From the NCBI GenBank assembly GCA_032622095.1, contig CP136061.1, positions 219,513,148 through 219,577,147 of the forward strand: a stretch of DNA of 64,000 nucleotides, in the 5' to 3' direction. Positions 34,563-45,165 of this stretch are shown here, one piece after another. This stretch comes from Siphonodentalium dalli. Taxonomy: Eukaryota > Mollusca > Scaphopoda > Gadilida > Siphonodentaliidae. Under the pieces are notes generated by a model. It was not told where the DNA came from. It searched no databases and saw nothing but the letters and a program-made list of their open reading frames with translations. A program made the position numbers and the translations under genes. Numbering within the stretch: the first letter of the stretch is position 1; every line of letters starts with the position of its first letter.

Positions 34563-35669
34563 ATGGAACTTTCGCTAAGAAACACAACAATGGAAAGTCA
34601 ACTGTCATTTGCCGAGAATTCAACAACCAATGGTACAGTGACAGAAAACAGGAATGTCACTATAAGCTTGATTCAATTCCTACTTTTATTCGTTGGAACT
34701 ATTGGGAATGTTTTGACAATAGTTGTATTTACTCGTCCGGCGATGAGATTAAGACGATCGTCGTTGTTGTTTCTGGTTCTGGCAATAGGAGACATTTTTG
34801 TACTGTACTTTAGTTTGTTATTCGACGCGATCAACAGAATAGCGCGTTGGCACATCAGTAATGTGAATGACGCATCTTGTAGAGTATACGTGTTTCTTCA
34901 GTATTCTTCTGCCGATATCTGTGTTTGGATCCTCGTTGTGTTGGCTCTCGATCGAACCGTTCACGTGTGTTGTAAACTGAAGAGCTCCTTCTTTTCCAGC
35001 AAGAAGTCAGTTGTCTGTGAAATCGTTTTCGTAATAACTGGAAGTATGCTGGTGAATTGTCATTATATATATGGAATGCGAGTGACTGCTGGTACTGATA
35101 ATCACTTAACGTGTGTCACTACCGGGGCACCCGAGTATGTCTGGTTCATGGACAAGGTCTGGTTTTGGGTGGACGTTGTCAAGTATTCATTTGTTCCAAT
35201 CATCATTATAGCATTCTGCAACTCTCTACTTATTTTCCATATCAGGAAATCACAAAGAGCATTGAAATATTTCACTGAGAGCCACGGTCAAGGAAGACAA
35301 GGTAAAAAAGCGACATCGTCGACTTCACTGATGCTAATAGCCACGAGTTTCCAACTCCTGGTGACGACAACGCCAGTGGTCTTAACATTGGCAATCATCC
35401 AAGATTTAACCTTTATCGAAACCACTGTTGGTGGTTTTCTTGTGACACTGAACAGAGCTAATAACTGCATGAATTTCTTTACGTATGTTATAAGCGGCAA
35501 GAAATTTAGATCCGAACTTGGGCGTATTCTGAAACGAAGAGGTCCGCACACGACAACGGCAGAGTCGTTTAGCACACGACAAACAGAGCAACCAATGAGT
35601 GGACAACATCCGCATCCTGGAGTCGATAACCAGAATAACATGATGACCACCACCCCGAATACACCATAA
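34563..35669 (+). CDS. Rhodopsin-family GPCR, peptide-receptor-like (paralogue 1)
   Basis: A 368-residue, single-exon seven-transmembrane receptor at the cell surface. The N-terminus has four N-glycosylation sequons (N7, N19, N23, N31) and no signal peptide. TM1 (~36-58) has GN at 48-49; TM2 has LAIGD with D77; C106 and C184 can form the TM3-loop 2 disulphide. The DRY motif is D130-R131-T132, TM5 has P212, TM6 has TTP (P271) in place of CWxP, and NPxxY is NFFTY (304-308), followed by a GKKFR helix 8. These variants resemble the lineage-specific FMRFamide/TRH-receptor-like class A receptors of invertebrates; ligand unknown. The start ATG has a good context (AAAATGG) and is conserved in paralogue 2. 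A TTTCAG at 34455-34460 may end a 5'-UTR intron. A possible AATAAA is at 36159. The C-tail is duplicated 3' of the stop. Confidence 0.93.
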   Translation: MELSLRNTTMESQLSFAENSTTNGTVTENRNVTISLIQFLLLFVGTIGNVLTIVVFTRPAMRLRRSSLLFLVLAIGDIFVLYFSLLFDAINRIARWHISNVNDASCRVYVFLQYSSADICVWILVVLALDRTVHVCCKLKSSFFSSKKSVVCEIVFVITGSMLVNCHYIYGMRVTAGTDNHLTCVTTGAPEYVWFMDKVWFWVDVVKYSFVPIIIIAFCNSLLIFHIRKSQRALKYFTESHGQGRQGKKATSSTSLMLIATSFQLLVTTTPVVLTLAIIQDLTFIETTVGGFLVTLNRANNCMNFFTYVISGKKFRSELGRILKRRGPHTTTAESFSTRQTEQPMSGQHPHPGVDNQNNMMTTTPNTP

Positions 35670-35934
35670 CAGAGTATATGGAACACTATGTTCTGTTGAA
35701 AAGATGTCTCTTCGGAGTATCATTTTAAGTCCAAACGAAGAAGTCCACACACAATAACTGCAGAGTCTTTTAGCACACGACAAACAGAGCAACCCAATGA
35801 GTGGACAACATCCGCAGCCTGGAGTCGATAACCAGAATACCATGATGACCACCACCCCGAATACACCATAACAGAGTATATGGAACACTATGTTCTGTTG
35901 AAAAGATGTCTCTTCGGAGTATCATTTCAATCCA
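35532..35934 (+). repeat. 201-bp tandem duplication of the GPCR C-tail and 3' UTR
   Basis: The unit starting 'aaacgaagaggtccgcacac' at 35532 recurs at 35733. It spans the last ~45 codons, the stop and the start of the 3' UTR. The distal copy lies after the stop codon and carries a one-base insertion ('gcaacccaatg'). TCCAAA microhomology lies at the junctions. Confidence 0.92.
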
Positions 35935-36709
35935 AATGTAAATTTTTCCGGTAGTGTATGAGGTTGAAGGTGTTGACCAGAGGCAAATGTCTATCTAGAT
36001 GTAATGCAGAACAACTTGTCTTTTTAATTTTTGTTTCAATTGCCAGTTGAGACTTGTTGAGTGGAATGCTGAAGCAAGTCTTCAATTCGAGACAATATCA
36101 TGAAACACACGATATACATTAAAGATAACACGGCACATTCCTGTCATGAGAATTTGGGAATAAATGTAGGATTTAATACATACCCATTGCTGTATTCTCA
36201 CTATAAGTAATGACTTTCAACTGTGTGGTAATTTTCGACAGAAAGTCCAAGAGCCATACTGACGTTTTATTGTTGCAAGCTAAGTCAATACGATGCTGCA
36301 GGCGACGTAACGAGAATATCTTATTTTTGTGATACCAGCATTATTGCAAAACAATGAATTTCCATAGAAAAAACTTCTCATAATTAACAATTTCGTTAGT
36401 CATTGGAGTATATGTAATAAAAATAGAGCCTCACAGTTTTGGGACGAGTAAGTGATTATCGCACTCGAGCATTTCGCTGAAGTATACTCCGCGAGCCTTT
36501 GGCTCTTGCGTGGGGTATCATTCCGCGAACGCTCTCGATTTGTAATCGCTTCCCCGGCCGAATACTGTGCGGCTCTATCTATGTAGTTCTTAAGAATTCA
36601 GACAGAAAAGTAGGGCGCGCCGTAACGGATATCCGGAAAGTACAAAATTCTCTGTGCAGACCTATTCATGTTCATGCTGTATAATGTGACTATGACCGTC
36701 GGGTAAATG

Positions 36710-37066
36710 ACAGTTCTGGTTAAAAAACAGACTATACAACTTTGCAGTAGTGAGTCTGGAGTATTTGGGGGGGGGGATATATATTACCACCAGCGAGACT
36801 TAGTGTTAGCTCTGCGTGGCTAAACATAAAGTCTGCACTGAATGCATGCAGTATGACAGACAATGTTTAAGCGCCATTTTTTAGCAATGTGAGGAATCTA
36901 CCACTGTAAAGGCATTCCAACAATCGCCCGATAGGCTACATCGCTTTCTTGATGATGTTGTGATTGGGTGAGACTGACGTAATTATGCTGGTGTTAATAA
37001 AGATCCCCCCAAATACTCCAGACTTACTACTGCATATCTGTGGAGTATGTGTTTTAACTAGAACTG
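36710..37066. mobile_element. hAT-type MITE with 8-bp target duplication GGTAAATG
   Basis: GGTAAATG flanks both sides (36702-36709 and 37067-37074). The ends are inverted for about 60 bp: CAGTTCTGGTTAAAA... on the left, ...TTTTAACTAGAACTG on the right, with GCAGTAGTGAGTCTGGAGTA further in. CAG...CTG ends plus an 8-bp duplication are hallmarks of hAT elements. A 10-G tract lies inside. The same insertion is at 57189-57557. Confidence 0.85.
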
Positions 37067-37575
37067 GGTAAATGGTATACTTGTAAAGACAGGTTTCGCA
37101 ACTCATGATTAACAGTTACGACTGCTTTTAGTTATTCGTCGTCAAAGCAATATATCGGGCCAAAAATTCGCGCAGAAATTACGAATAGAATTATTGCACT
37201 CGACAATCATGTCTGATAATGCGCAGTGAAATTTTCGCTTCGCCCAATTTACCATATTATGTATACCATTATCAACAATCGTATATCATATTCGGTCAAT
37301 TGCTGCTAGTTGTCAGCAGGTTTCATGGGTGATGATTGTATCATACAACAAACATAGTATCTGTATATTTAAAAGAAGTTATGGAACGATCCGAAATAAT
37401 TGAAGCAGGTATAGTGACGTTACATTAGTGCCCCAATTGTGATCGAAACTGCTGACCACGAGTTTTCAACACCTATCTATTAACACTTATACGCAGAATA
37501 GAGATGAGTGCAAATTTGATTAGGAACAAGAACATAGTCAGAAATGGTATCGCCATCAATATCATATTATTAGTC

Positions 37576-38529
37576 ATATATATTATCTAAAATATATTGG
37601 TTTCATAAATGCACCACCGCAGAATTCCGTTAAAACAATTAATCCTTCAAATTATTATTACGGCTTATCACTGCATATTTCTCATTCACCACACTAGAAA
37701 GCCTCTGAATGCGGACCAACAATCTACTAATCGGATTAAATACACACCCGATACTTCGCAATACGACCTTTAGTCTACATTCCAACTGAGACATACTTCG
37801 TCAGCAATGTTAGCTATTATATTATGACGTGTGTTTCCGCAATAAAATCTCCGAGAGTGGCCAGGCCATTGTTCACACCTAAACATCGAAAGCAATTAAC
37901 GCGGTCATAAAAGTTACGTACTGCGACAATGATATATCAATGCAGATATATCAGCGAATAGATACATCCTGCAAATAGTCTAAGCGGTACGCAATATACG
38001 TTATTAATCAGATACCCCATAGCTCCAATTTTTTTTATTCATCAATAATAACACAAGTAACGAATATATAAACAGAAAACAGTTCACAAAAATACAGTGC
38101 AAATACAATACATTTATTATTATGTTACTATTTGATTATTATATATTATTATACGGTATATATCATATAATGCAATGTCAGACATTTTTGATTAATCCTT
38201 TCTTATCGAAGTTGTTTCCGTTACCTGTTTACCGTCGTTCCGTTTTTTTAATTTTTCGTAATATTTGGCGTAGCGGATAAAACAATTTGTTGTATATTTA
38301 CCCTAATTAAATTACATCTTCTGCAAATGATACCTGATGTCTTGGTTGTGTTACTAATCTTGGAAAATATCCCCAGAAAAACATTAGATATCACCGTTTG
38401 TGTTATAATGTGGGAATGGGACATAATCTTTGTTCTACTACAATTTCCTAAAATAACTCGGATCGCGTGAAACCCGGTCCTGCTAGATATCCTCATAGCT
38501 CAATTGGCATGGCCAGATCAGCCTATCAG
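37576..38529. other. AT-rich stretch, no gene seen
   Basis: Only short frames and simple AT-rich sequence between duplication block A and the HINE cluster. Confidence 0.45.
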
Positions 38530-38927
38530 TAAACACACACAGGGTGTAATGATGGCGTATCAAATTCGGATCGGTCGAGGTCCAGAAACATGCCTATATT
38601 AGCGTATATAAGCGAGGCCAAGGTCAATGACATGGTCGCACTTGAAATTGGACCCGCCCATATTGTTCCTAGGATCAATGTAGGCTTACATATCAAATTT
38701 GAGTCGGATCGGTCGAGGTCCAGAAACATGCCTATATGAAGGTATATGAGCTAGGTCAAGGTCAAAGTCGACGACCATTGAAATTTTGACTCCCCCATAT
38801 TGTTCCCGGGATCAAAGTAGGCCTACATAACAAATTTGAGCGAGATCGGTCGAGCAGATTTTGAGACTATAAGGCACATACACAGATACAGGCAGACAGC
38901 CAGACAGAGTTCCAAAATATATAGTAG
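38530..38927 (-). mobile_element. HINE-like element, minus orientation
   Basis: The 5' end CTACTATATATTTTGGAACT lies at 38927 on the minus strand after a host T. It is followed by CTGTCTGG/CTGTCTGC and about two ~150-bp core units ('gatcggtcgaggtccagaaa', 'catgcctatat', 'aaggtcaa'). The 3' end is unclear. Confidence 0.65.
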
Positions 38928-39203
38928 ATGTGTGTATGTACGTGTCCGATTCAAATTTGGTATGTAGGCCTACTTTTATCATGGGAACAATATGGGTCAA
39001 TTTCAACGTGCGACCGTGTCATTGACCTTAATCTAGTTCATATGCGCTCATATAGGCATGTTTCTGGCCGTCGACCGATCCGACTCAAATTTGGTATGTA
39101 GGCCTACTTTGATCCCAGGAACAATATGGGCGGGTCCAATTTCATGTGCAACCCTGTCCTTAACCCTTAGCTCATATACGCTCATTAGGACGGGCACAGC
39201 TAT
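38928..39203 (+). repeat. Orphan HINE core units
   Basis: About 1.5 units of the same ~150-bp repeat in plus orientation ('atttggtatgtaggcctact', 'ggcatgtttctgg'), without a recognisable 5' end. Lies between two oppositely oriented HINEs. Confidence 0.55.
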
Positions 39204-39565
39204 CTACTATATATTTTTGGAATTTCTCTCTCTCTGTCTGTCTGTCTGTCTGTCTATCTGACTGTGTGTTATACTCTCAAAACTGCTCGACCAATCCGAC
39301 TCAAATTTGGTATGTAGGCATACTTTGATCCGGCTCATATACGCTCATATAGGCATGTTTCTGGACCTCGACAGATCCGACTCGAGTTTGGTATGTTGGC
39401 TACTTTGATCCCGGGAACAATAGGGCGGATCCATGTTCACGTGCGACCGTGTCATTGACATTGACCTCGCTCATACACGCTCTTATAGGCATGTTTCTGG
39501 ACGATATTTTTTTTCTTTCTCCTAATACTTTTCAACGTTGTTCCCTAAATAGCCCGATCAGCTAG
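39204..39565 (+). mobile_element. HINE-like element, plus orientation
   Basis: Starts CTACTATATATTTTTGGAAT after a T at 39203, then CTCTCTGTCTGTCTGT, then core units. It ends with 'agcccgatcagctag' at about 39564, followed by T, matching the CTAG|T end of the copies at 479 and 51213. Confidence 0.65.
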
Positions 39566-39892
39566 TAATACAAATTTTGAGAAACGTCAAAACACCAATT
39601 TCAAGGTAACGTATTGCTTTATTCTGTTTATGTTAACTTCCATCTGTTGGTCACATGTCTGTTACACCATGGGTGACAAAGAGATATATAATCGCAAGTT
39701 AGCAGGAGAGGTAATATTGGTAGAAGAGAATACCTACTCATAGAGAGAAGCTTAAAACTTACACACTATGCAACCAATACTCCAAGGATTATATAGCAAA
39801 CAATATGTATTCGTGGTTCGCGATGAGGTATCTAATGATAGTTAATCTCAGTAACACGTGGCACGGGCTGTTCGATTGCATATTAGAATATG

Positions 39893-39995
39893 TGAAATAT
39901 AGCGAATTATCGAAATACGAAATACAACGAAAAAGCGAAATAGGAAATACAGCGAAATAGCGGAATAGGAAATGCAGCGAAATGGCGAAAAATAT
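39893..39995 (+). repeat. Short minisatellite of 'agcgaaataggaaatac'
   Basis: Several degenerate copies of roughly 9-26-bp words built from 'cgaaata(c/g)gaaata'. Simple-sequence origin. Confidence 0.8.
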
Positions 39996-40028
39996 AAATA
40001 GGAAAGACACTATTACGTATTATTATAA

Positions 40029-40204
40029 CAATAACATGATTTTGAGGGCGTTATGGTTTATTAACGACCCGGCTGGAATGATTAACAGCCCAAGGGCCTA
40101 TTAGCGGCCCGAGACGAAGTCGAGGGCCGCTAATAGGCCCGAGGGCTGTTAATCATTCCAGAGGGCCGTTAATAACCATAATGCCCGATATGATCATGTT
40201 ATCA
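40029..40204. repeat. Long GC-rich palindrome (snap-back element)
   Basis: Arms of about 80 bp (40029-40110 and 40124-40204) pair around the loop 'gagacgaagtcga'. The inner part (GGGCCTATTAGCGGCCC against its complement) is nearly perfect; the outer part ends with ATAACATGAT/ATCATGTTAT. Inside AT-rich DNA this is a striking local structure. Confidence 0.93.
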
Positions 40205-40990
40205 CTATTAATATGATTACGTCAGTACGTATGGACAACCCAAAACACGTACGTCCATCTATAAAATGATAAATGTATGTTTCATAGGAGTGCCTGTATT
40301 TCTGGCCAACTTGGGATATACGATCACGCCAGTGCGTATGGGCCGTAGGACGGGGACATGTCACTCTATGTCCAAAGGTTCGCTATTCCCAAGGTTCATT
40401 ATACAGAAGTTTCGCTGTTCACAAGGTTCTCTATATTCCTCAATATTCAGAAGGTTTTTATAACTTGTTGTTTTGAAGTTTCATTCTATTATCTATATTC
40501 TAAAGTATTGAGAGGGTTCTTTATCATAAGACTCTTTTTATGAAGGAAATAACTTAAAGGCACTCAATCCGATAAGACGCTGCTAAATTACTCTTTCTTT
40601 GGCTTCGGTGGGAAAAAAAATATTTGATTAGTGTCGAACCCACCCATCAAAGCTCAGAGTAATTAGATATCGATCTTTGCAGTTTGCTATTTTTATTGTT
40701 CTGGGCCTAATCGTGCCAGGACGAGGTCAAAACGGGCGGTCTTCCAGATAAAGATGGATAACTGTAAAATCGTGGTAATAATAACTACTTGGTATTAGAG
40801 TTGTCCATCTTTTCTGGTTAAATACGCCCAGAATAGCATACCTTCAGAATAGCGAACCTTCTTAATAAGAACCTTTGGGATAGCGACCCTTCGGAATATG
40901 GAACCTTCGGAATAATGAACCCGATCCTGTATGAAGAGCCCATGACACGTCCATCAATAAATGTATACATGTTTCATGGGACTGTTTATA
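40205..40990. repeat. Direct and inverted minisatellite cluster
   Basis: 'ttcgctattcccaaggttc'-type words repeat at 40375-40460 and appear inverted at 40838-40920. Outside them, 'acgtccatc.ataaatg...gtttcat' occurs at about 40251 and 40949 as a direct repeat. The whole may be one composite element of about 740 bp. Confidence 0.6.
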
Positions 40991-41690
40991 TATACATATA
41001 TAATAATATAAGACTGGAGTAAAGTTGAGACCAACATGTCTTTGTTAATATTGGTGCTCAGATTTCAGCGAAATTTGGTGTGGTGACTCGGGGTGCCCTG
41101 GCAGAGTGAATAATGCCGTTAGTTTTTCTAAATTTTTATTTAAACAAATTTAAATAAATAAAAAAAATATGAACATATGTGAATATTTAGGTACAAATAA
41201 ACCTATTTGCACGAGAATATGTTGCAGCCCCAGATATAGAGGAATGTGGGAATGTGGGCCACAGTTAGACATGGGTCAGAGTGAGATATTGCCTCTAACA
41301 TTTCTCTAATTTCCAGACCAATATCCATGGCGCCAGTCAAGAGATATTAGCCATATAGCACATGTTACTATATTTCTTCAAAATGCAATCGGCAGGTGAA
41401 GGTTGAATCTGGCCAAGCAACCAATTTTCAAGGCAAAATTATTTTATTTTATTTTTGCAATTTTAAAGGTACTCAATCCGAATTAACCCTCGCAGATTAC
41501 TATTTCCTTGACTTCAGAGGTGAAAAATATTTGATTCAAGTCGAGGAACCCACAACATCAAAGCTCAGAGTGATCAGATACCGATTTTTAAAATCTATCA
41601 TTTTAATTTTACGTGGCCCAGCAAATTTTAGCAGACAAGAATACTTTCTCTGACCAAATTGCAGATGGAGATGGATAACTCTAAAATCAA
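40555..41690 (+). repeat. Diverged direct repeat (~215 bp, ~911-bp spacing)
   Basis: 'aaggcactcaatccga' at 40557 and 'aaggtactcaatccga' at 41466 begin two related stretches, both continuing with 'aatatttgatt', 'catcaaagctcagagt' and 'gatggataact'. Non-coding. Confidence 0.7.
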
Positions 41691-42452
41691 CTGAGTTTTT
41701 TTTTGTGTGTGTCAGATGTTTGACAAACCAGCAATATTCGTTGAGCAAAAAGTTGATAAATTACAGGTTTTTGTCAATTTTATGCCATAATTGACTGCAG
41801 TTAGCATTATTTTCGAGCAATTAATTCTGTCAACTGAAGCGGCATTTCAAAAAAAATTCTTGTTGTTGGAATCTGATGATATGGGGACTATTGATTCGGA
41901 TTGAGGACCTTCAAGGGAAAAATATGTTTATTGGATAAATTTACATATAATACTGAATACATTTTTATGAAAACGGGGATTTAATGCATATTTCACATAG
42001 CCACATCATATTTATTTATAGAGGTAACGTTTATGTATGCTTGACTTTCAGCGATTTACATGGATGGGACACAATGACTCAATGAGACATAATTTATGGC
42101 CCTGGTAGGATCCAACTTCAGTAGATGACAGGCACTTCGAAAAGGAATGAGATAATTTGCCAAATGACTATTGTTTTGGGGCTAAATAATTTAGATCAAA
42201 CAAACTGATGTCATAGTGGTATGTTCGGTATTTCCTATACGGTTACTTCTTAGGGGTGACCCCTTCTGTGAAGTAGATGATGAGAAACAAGTATTAAGGG
42301 TGGTCCCAGCTCGAGATTGCATGCTTGTTCATGACTTTTGTGAGCTTATATCGTACTCTCAGATGTCTAAGCATTGTGATGGTCAATAATAGTGATAGCG
42401 GAGACCTAGACTGAAATTAACAATATTGATTGAAATTTAATTCTATTTCAAT
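41691..42452. other. AT-rich stretch, no gene seen
   Basis: No repeats or coding frames recognised by eye. Confidence 0.45.
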
Positions 42453-42946
42453 TTAAAGACACGGTTGGCCTTGGCGGTGGGTATCCTGTGAAAATATTTC
42501 CACCCGCCACAAACAGAAAGAACATCAAAATGTAGATAGACTTTGTCCGTATAAAAATAAGAAATATCGCATAAACAGTATATTATGGTCATTTGTTTGA
42601 CCATTGTTATGTAAACAAAAGCATAAAAGTTACCTTTCTGGTGTTTGTTTATATTATGATGGTAAACATAAAGAGCGTTCTTTGTTGGTGAATACCTGAT
42701 ATGGAACTAATAAAGAGCGTTTATGCCATTTGTGTGTGATTAGCCAGTAGCATTGTGCTGTCTTCTGTAACACAATCAGACTCTTGCTTTATATGTCAAA
42801 TATAGTAGGTCTTTATTATAACATGCTGTTTACGCGATGGTCATGGTATATATGAACGGAACTGTATGCGTTTTAATGTTTTTCTGTTTACGGTGTTTGG
42901 AACAAATATGAATATTTTCGACAATTAAGGCCGCACGTGCCTTTAA
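42453..42946 (-). mobile_element. TTAA MITE, copy D (inverted relative to A)
   Basis: TTAA at 42453 and 42943. It is the near-complete reverse complement of copy A at 6418-6922, more similar to A than to B/C, with the same order of internal words ('aataaagagcgttt', 'tgtgtgtgattagcc', 'ctgttttcggtgtttgg'-like). Confidence 0.75.
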
Positions 42947-44689
42947 TTCTATATATGTCTCTATGCGAAAAAACTTAATGATCGTTGAGAATTTTATCTT
43001 AAATTACTAATCATGCGGCACATGCTGACACTATTGTTAGGCATCTGATAGTATATAAACATTTTAATAATTGCCCATGAGGAATGACATTAGTATGAGG
43101 GACGCAAAGGAAAATCCACCACAAAGTAATTTAAATCTTGCCATTTCAAAGTTGGATCTTCACATTCTATGACACACATTATTAATGAAAGGTACTTCAT
43201 AATTTATTAACTGTACTAGTTACTTCCCTATCGCAACAGCAAAAACTTTGTACTGGTGGAATATATCATTCTTGATGGGCATAGATACATAGATATTCAT
43301 GGCATGGTCTGAGAAAATGCTACTAGATTAAACATTTATACGATTGCCTCATTAGTCATGTGCATGTATAACAAGAAGGTCGTGACAGTTCAACTAAGTT
43401 GGCCTGGAATTATTATATTTAGCATACATATTATTCCAATCCCAATGTGTCAAGTCGACAATAGCAAGTACGCAGGGCTATATTTAATAATTTTTCCACA
43501 AATAGCCACTCGTTAATATATATGCTAGCCATGCTGGTCAAGCTCCCGCTTAATGCTTAAGGTTTAAATCGAGAACACAGTGTTAAAATCATGAATTATT
43601 TAATATGTGAGAATGCTAAAACTAATCACCATGCATTATAACTATTATATTTAACTTGATGTGTCCATTACATGAAACAGAATTCATACACACAGATGGA
43701 AAGTTGACCCAGAAGCATATCCTCTCACCAGTCACTGCATGAACTCTGCAGTGTGCCGAGACCAAGTGGGATTGGGAGATGTTCTTCTTTTCCTTCACTC
43801 AACAAGAAGATAAACGACTCACTTTGTTAGTCACCAATTCACTGGGCTTTACATGTTTGTTACATCTGTGTGTTGACTGCTCTGTAGATGGCTAGAATTG
43901 AATTTTGACCTGAGTCACATTCACAGTGAGTGGGTGAGGCTGAGCCTGAAGTCGTTGATAACTAAATTTACTAATCTGTAATTACTAAATTGACTAATAC
44001 AATCCTAATATTATTAGATTAGAATGCCACATGACCGCTTTCACTGGATACTGCTTCCACAAGTTCCAGCTACGTGCTACGTTCAACGGTTCATGACTGA
44101 ACTATACTGTCTATACTGAGTAAATGAGTAAATCAGTCAGCTCTAAAATGTCCATTTTCTGATTTCCTTGACCCAAGTTGAGGCTTGACCTGACAGTGTT
44201 TGATATATTAACAATTAAATTTACTATTTAGAGAAGTAGTTAGTTAGTAGACTGAACAATTTGCCGCTTGCAGTTGCAACTCTAAGTCTAAGTCTAACCA
44301 GTCCAGGTGAAAACAGACTTAAAATTGAACAATAACAGAACAAGTCAAATCGCCGTGGTGATCAGTCTGCACAGACCAGTCCACATTTCACCCCAGTGAC
44401 CTTCATTTTCATATTTTTGTCAGTCACAGATTCGTCATTGAGTTTCTTTCCGAATGACTGATTTTCACTTTTAAACTTCCAAGTTCAAAACAAGTTCTAG
44501 TGTTGTTGTTCTTCTTCTTTTGACTGCTTTGACTCTAAAGTCATTCCAGTAATGGGCTCGTTGTGCTATCTTCGCTTGTGCTTTATCGTTTGTTCTTAAC
44601 GCTTACGTGCTGTGATACCGTTGTACATTTAAAATACGAGCGATAACAATAACAAGCAATTCAATTTCAAATTTCGCAAATAAGAGAGC
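42947..44689. other. AT-rich stretch, no gene seen
   Basis: Long interval with only short frames. No repeat or RNA structure was recognised. An exon of a larger intron-rich gene could be missed here. Confidence 0.4.
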
Positions 44690-45007
44690 GCCACCATTTT
44701 GTAAAGAAATTACGTCATCATTTCCAACGTTGCTATGGCCTGCCAGGTGACGTAATATTCAAACTTTAACGGTACGGAATCTGGCGAGGTTTGCCGAATG
44801 CTATGCGCCCGTGTCAGCTAAATCCACATTAAGCATTTAATTTTGATTAAGGTTGATTTTGTGTTTCAAATTTAATAGTGTTGCTATGGGGAGGCTGATC
44901 GAAGAAGAAAAATAAATTCGTTTTAATAATTTGTCAATTCTATTCCAACATGGCGGCCACCATAGGGCCCCATAGGTCTGAATCGCCCGGATGTAAAAAC
45001 ATTTTTT

Positions 45008-45076
45008 AAGGACGACCAGCTGGGCGCAGCCCAGCCGCGCATATGTTGCGCAGCAACATATGCGCAGGTCGTCCTT
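45008..45076. repeat. Perfect T-shaped (three-way-junction) hairpin
   Basis: The outer stem AAGGACGACC (45008-45017) pairs with 45067-45076. Inside are two side-by-side perfect hairpins: GCTGGGC-gca-GCCCAGC (45019-45035) and GCGCATATGTTGC-gca-GCAACATATGCGC (45037-45065). Single unpaired bases lie at the three junctions. All 30 base pairs are perfect. Confidence 0.97.
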
Positions 45077-45089
45077 ATACTAAGTTCGC

Positions 45090-45165
45090 TTTCGAACATG
45101 GGCGCCGCCATCTTGAATTAGATGCGCCGCCATCTTGGATTTGAGGGGCCGCCATCTTGAAACGT
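45090..45165 (+). repeat. Tandem 'CGCCGCCATCTTGAATT' repeat
   Basis: Three units of about 23-26 bp each with CCGCCATCTTG. The inverted word ATGGCGGCC lies on the other side of the T-shaped hairpin at 44950. Confidence 0.75.

Larger units (their letters stand above)
34143..37575 (+). repeat. Segmental duplication block A carrying GPCR gene 1
   Basis: Collinear with 54316-58050 from 'tccttgtcgacttataattt' to 'atcatattattagtcatata'. Homology includes at least 400 bp upstream of the gene and about 1.9 kb downstream. Block B differs by an inserted LINE/SINE tail and small indels. Confidence 0.9.

Noticed and set aside
35288-35888. Minus-strand frames opposite the GPCR C-terminus (also 55741-56377 and 60416-60778)
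   Set aside because: Antisense shadows of conserved GPCR codons and of the 201-bp duplication; no independent motifs.
39789-40010. Phe/Tyr/Ser-rich minus-strand frame
   Set aside because: Translation of the gaaata minisatellite.
41396-41653. 85-codon frame
   Set aside because: Lies in a diverged non-coding direct repeat; the sister copy at 40557 has no matching frame.
45008-45076. Intrinsic (Rho-independent) terminator
   Set aside because: The T run precedes the structure on the plus strand and the context is eukaryotic; a bacterial terminator makes no sense here.
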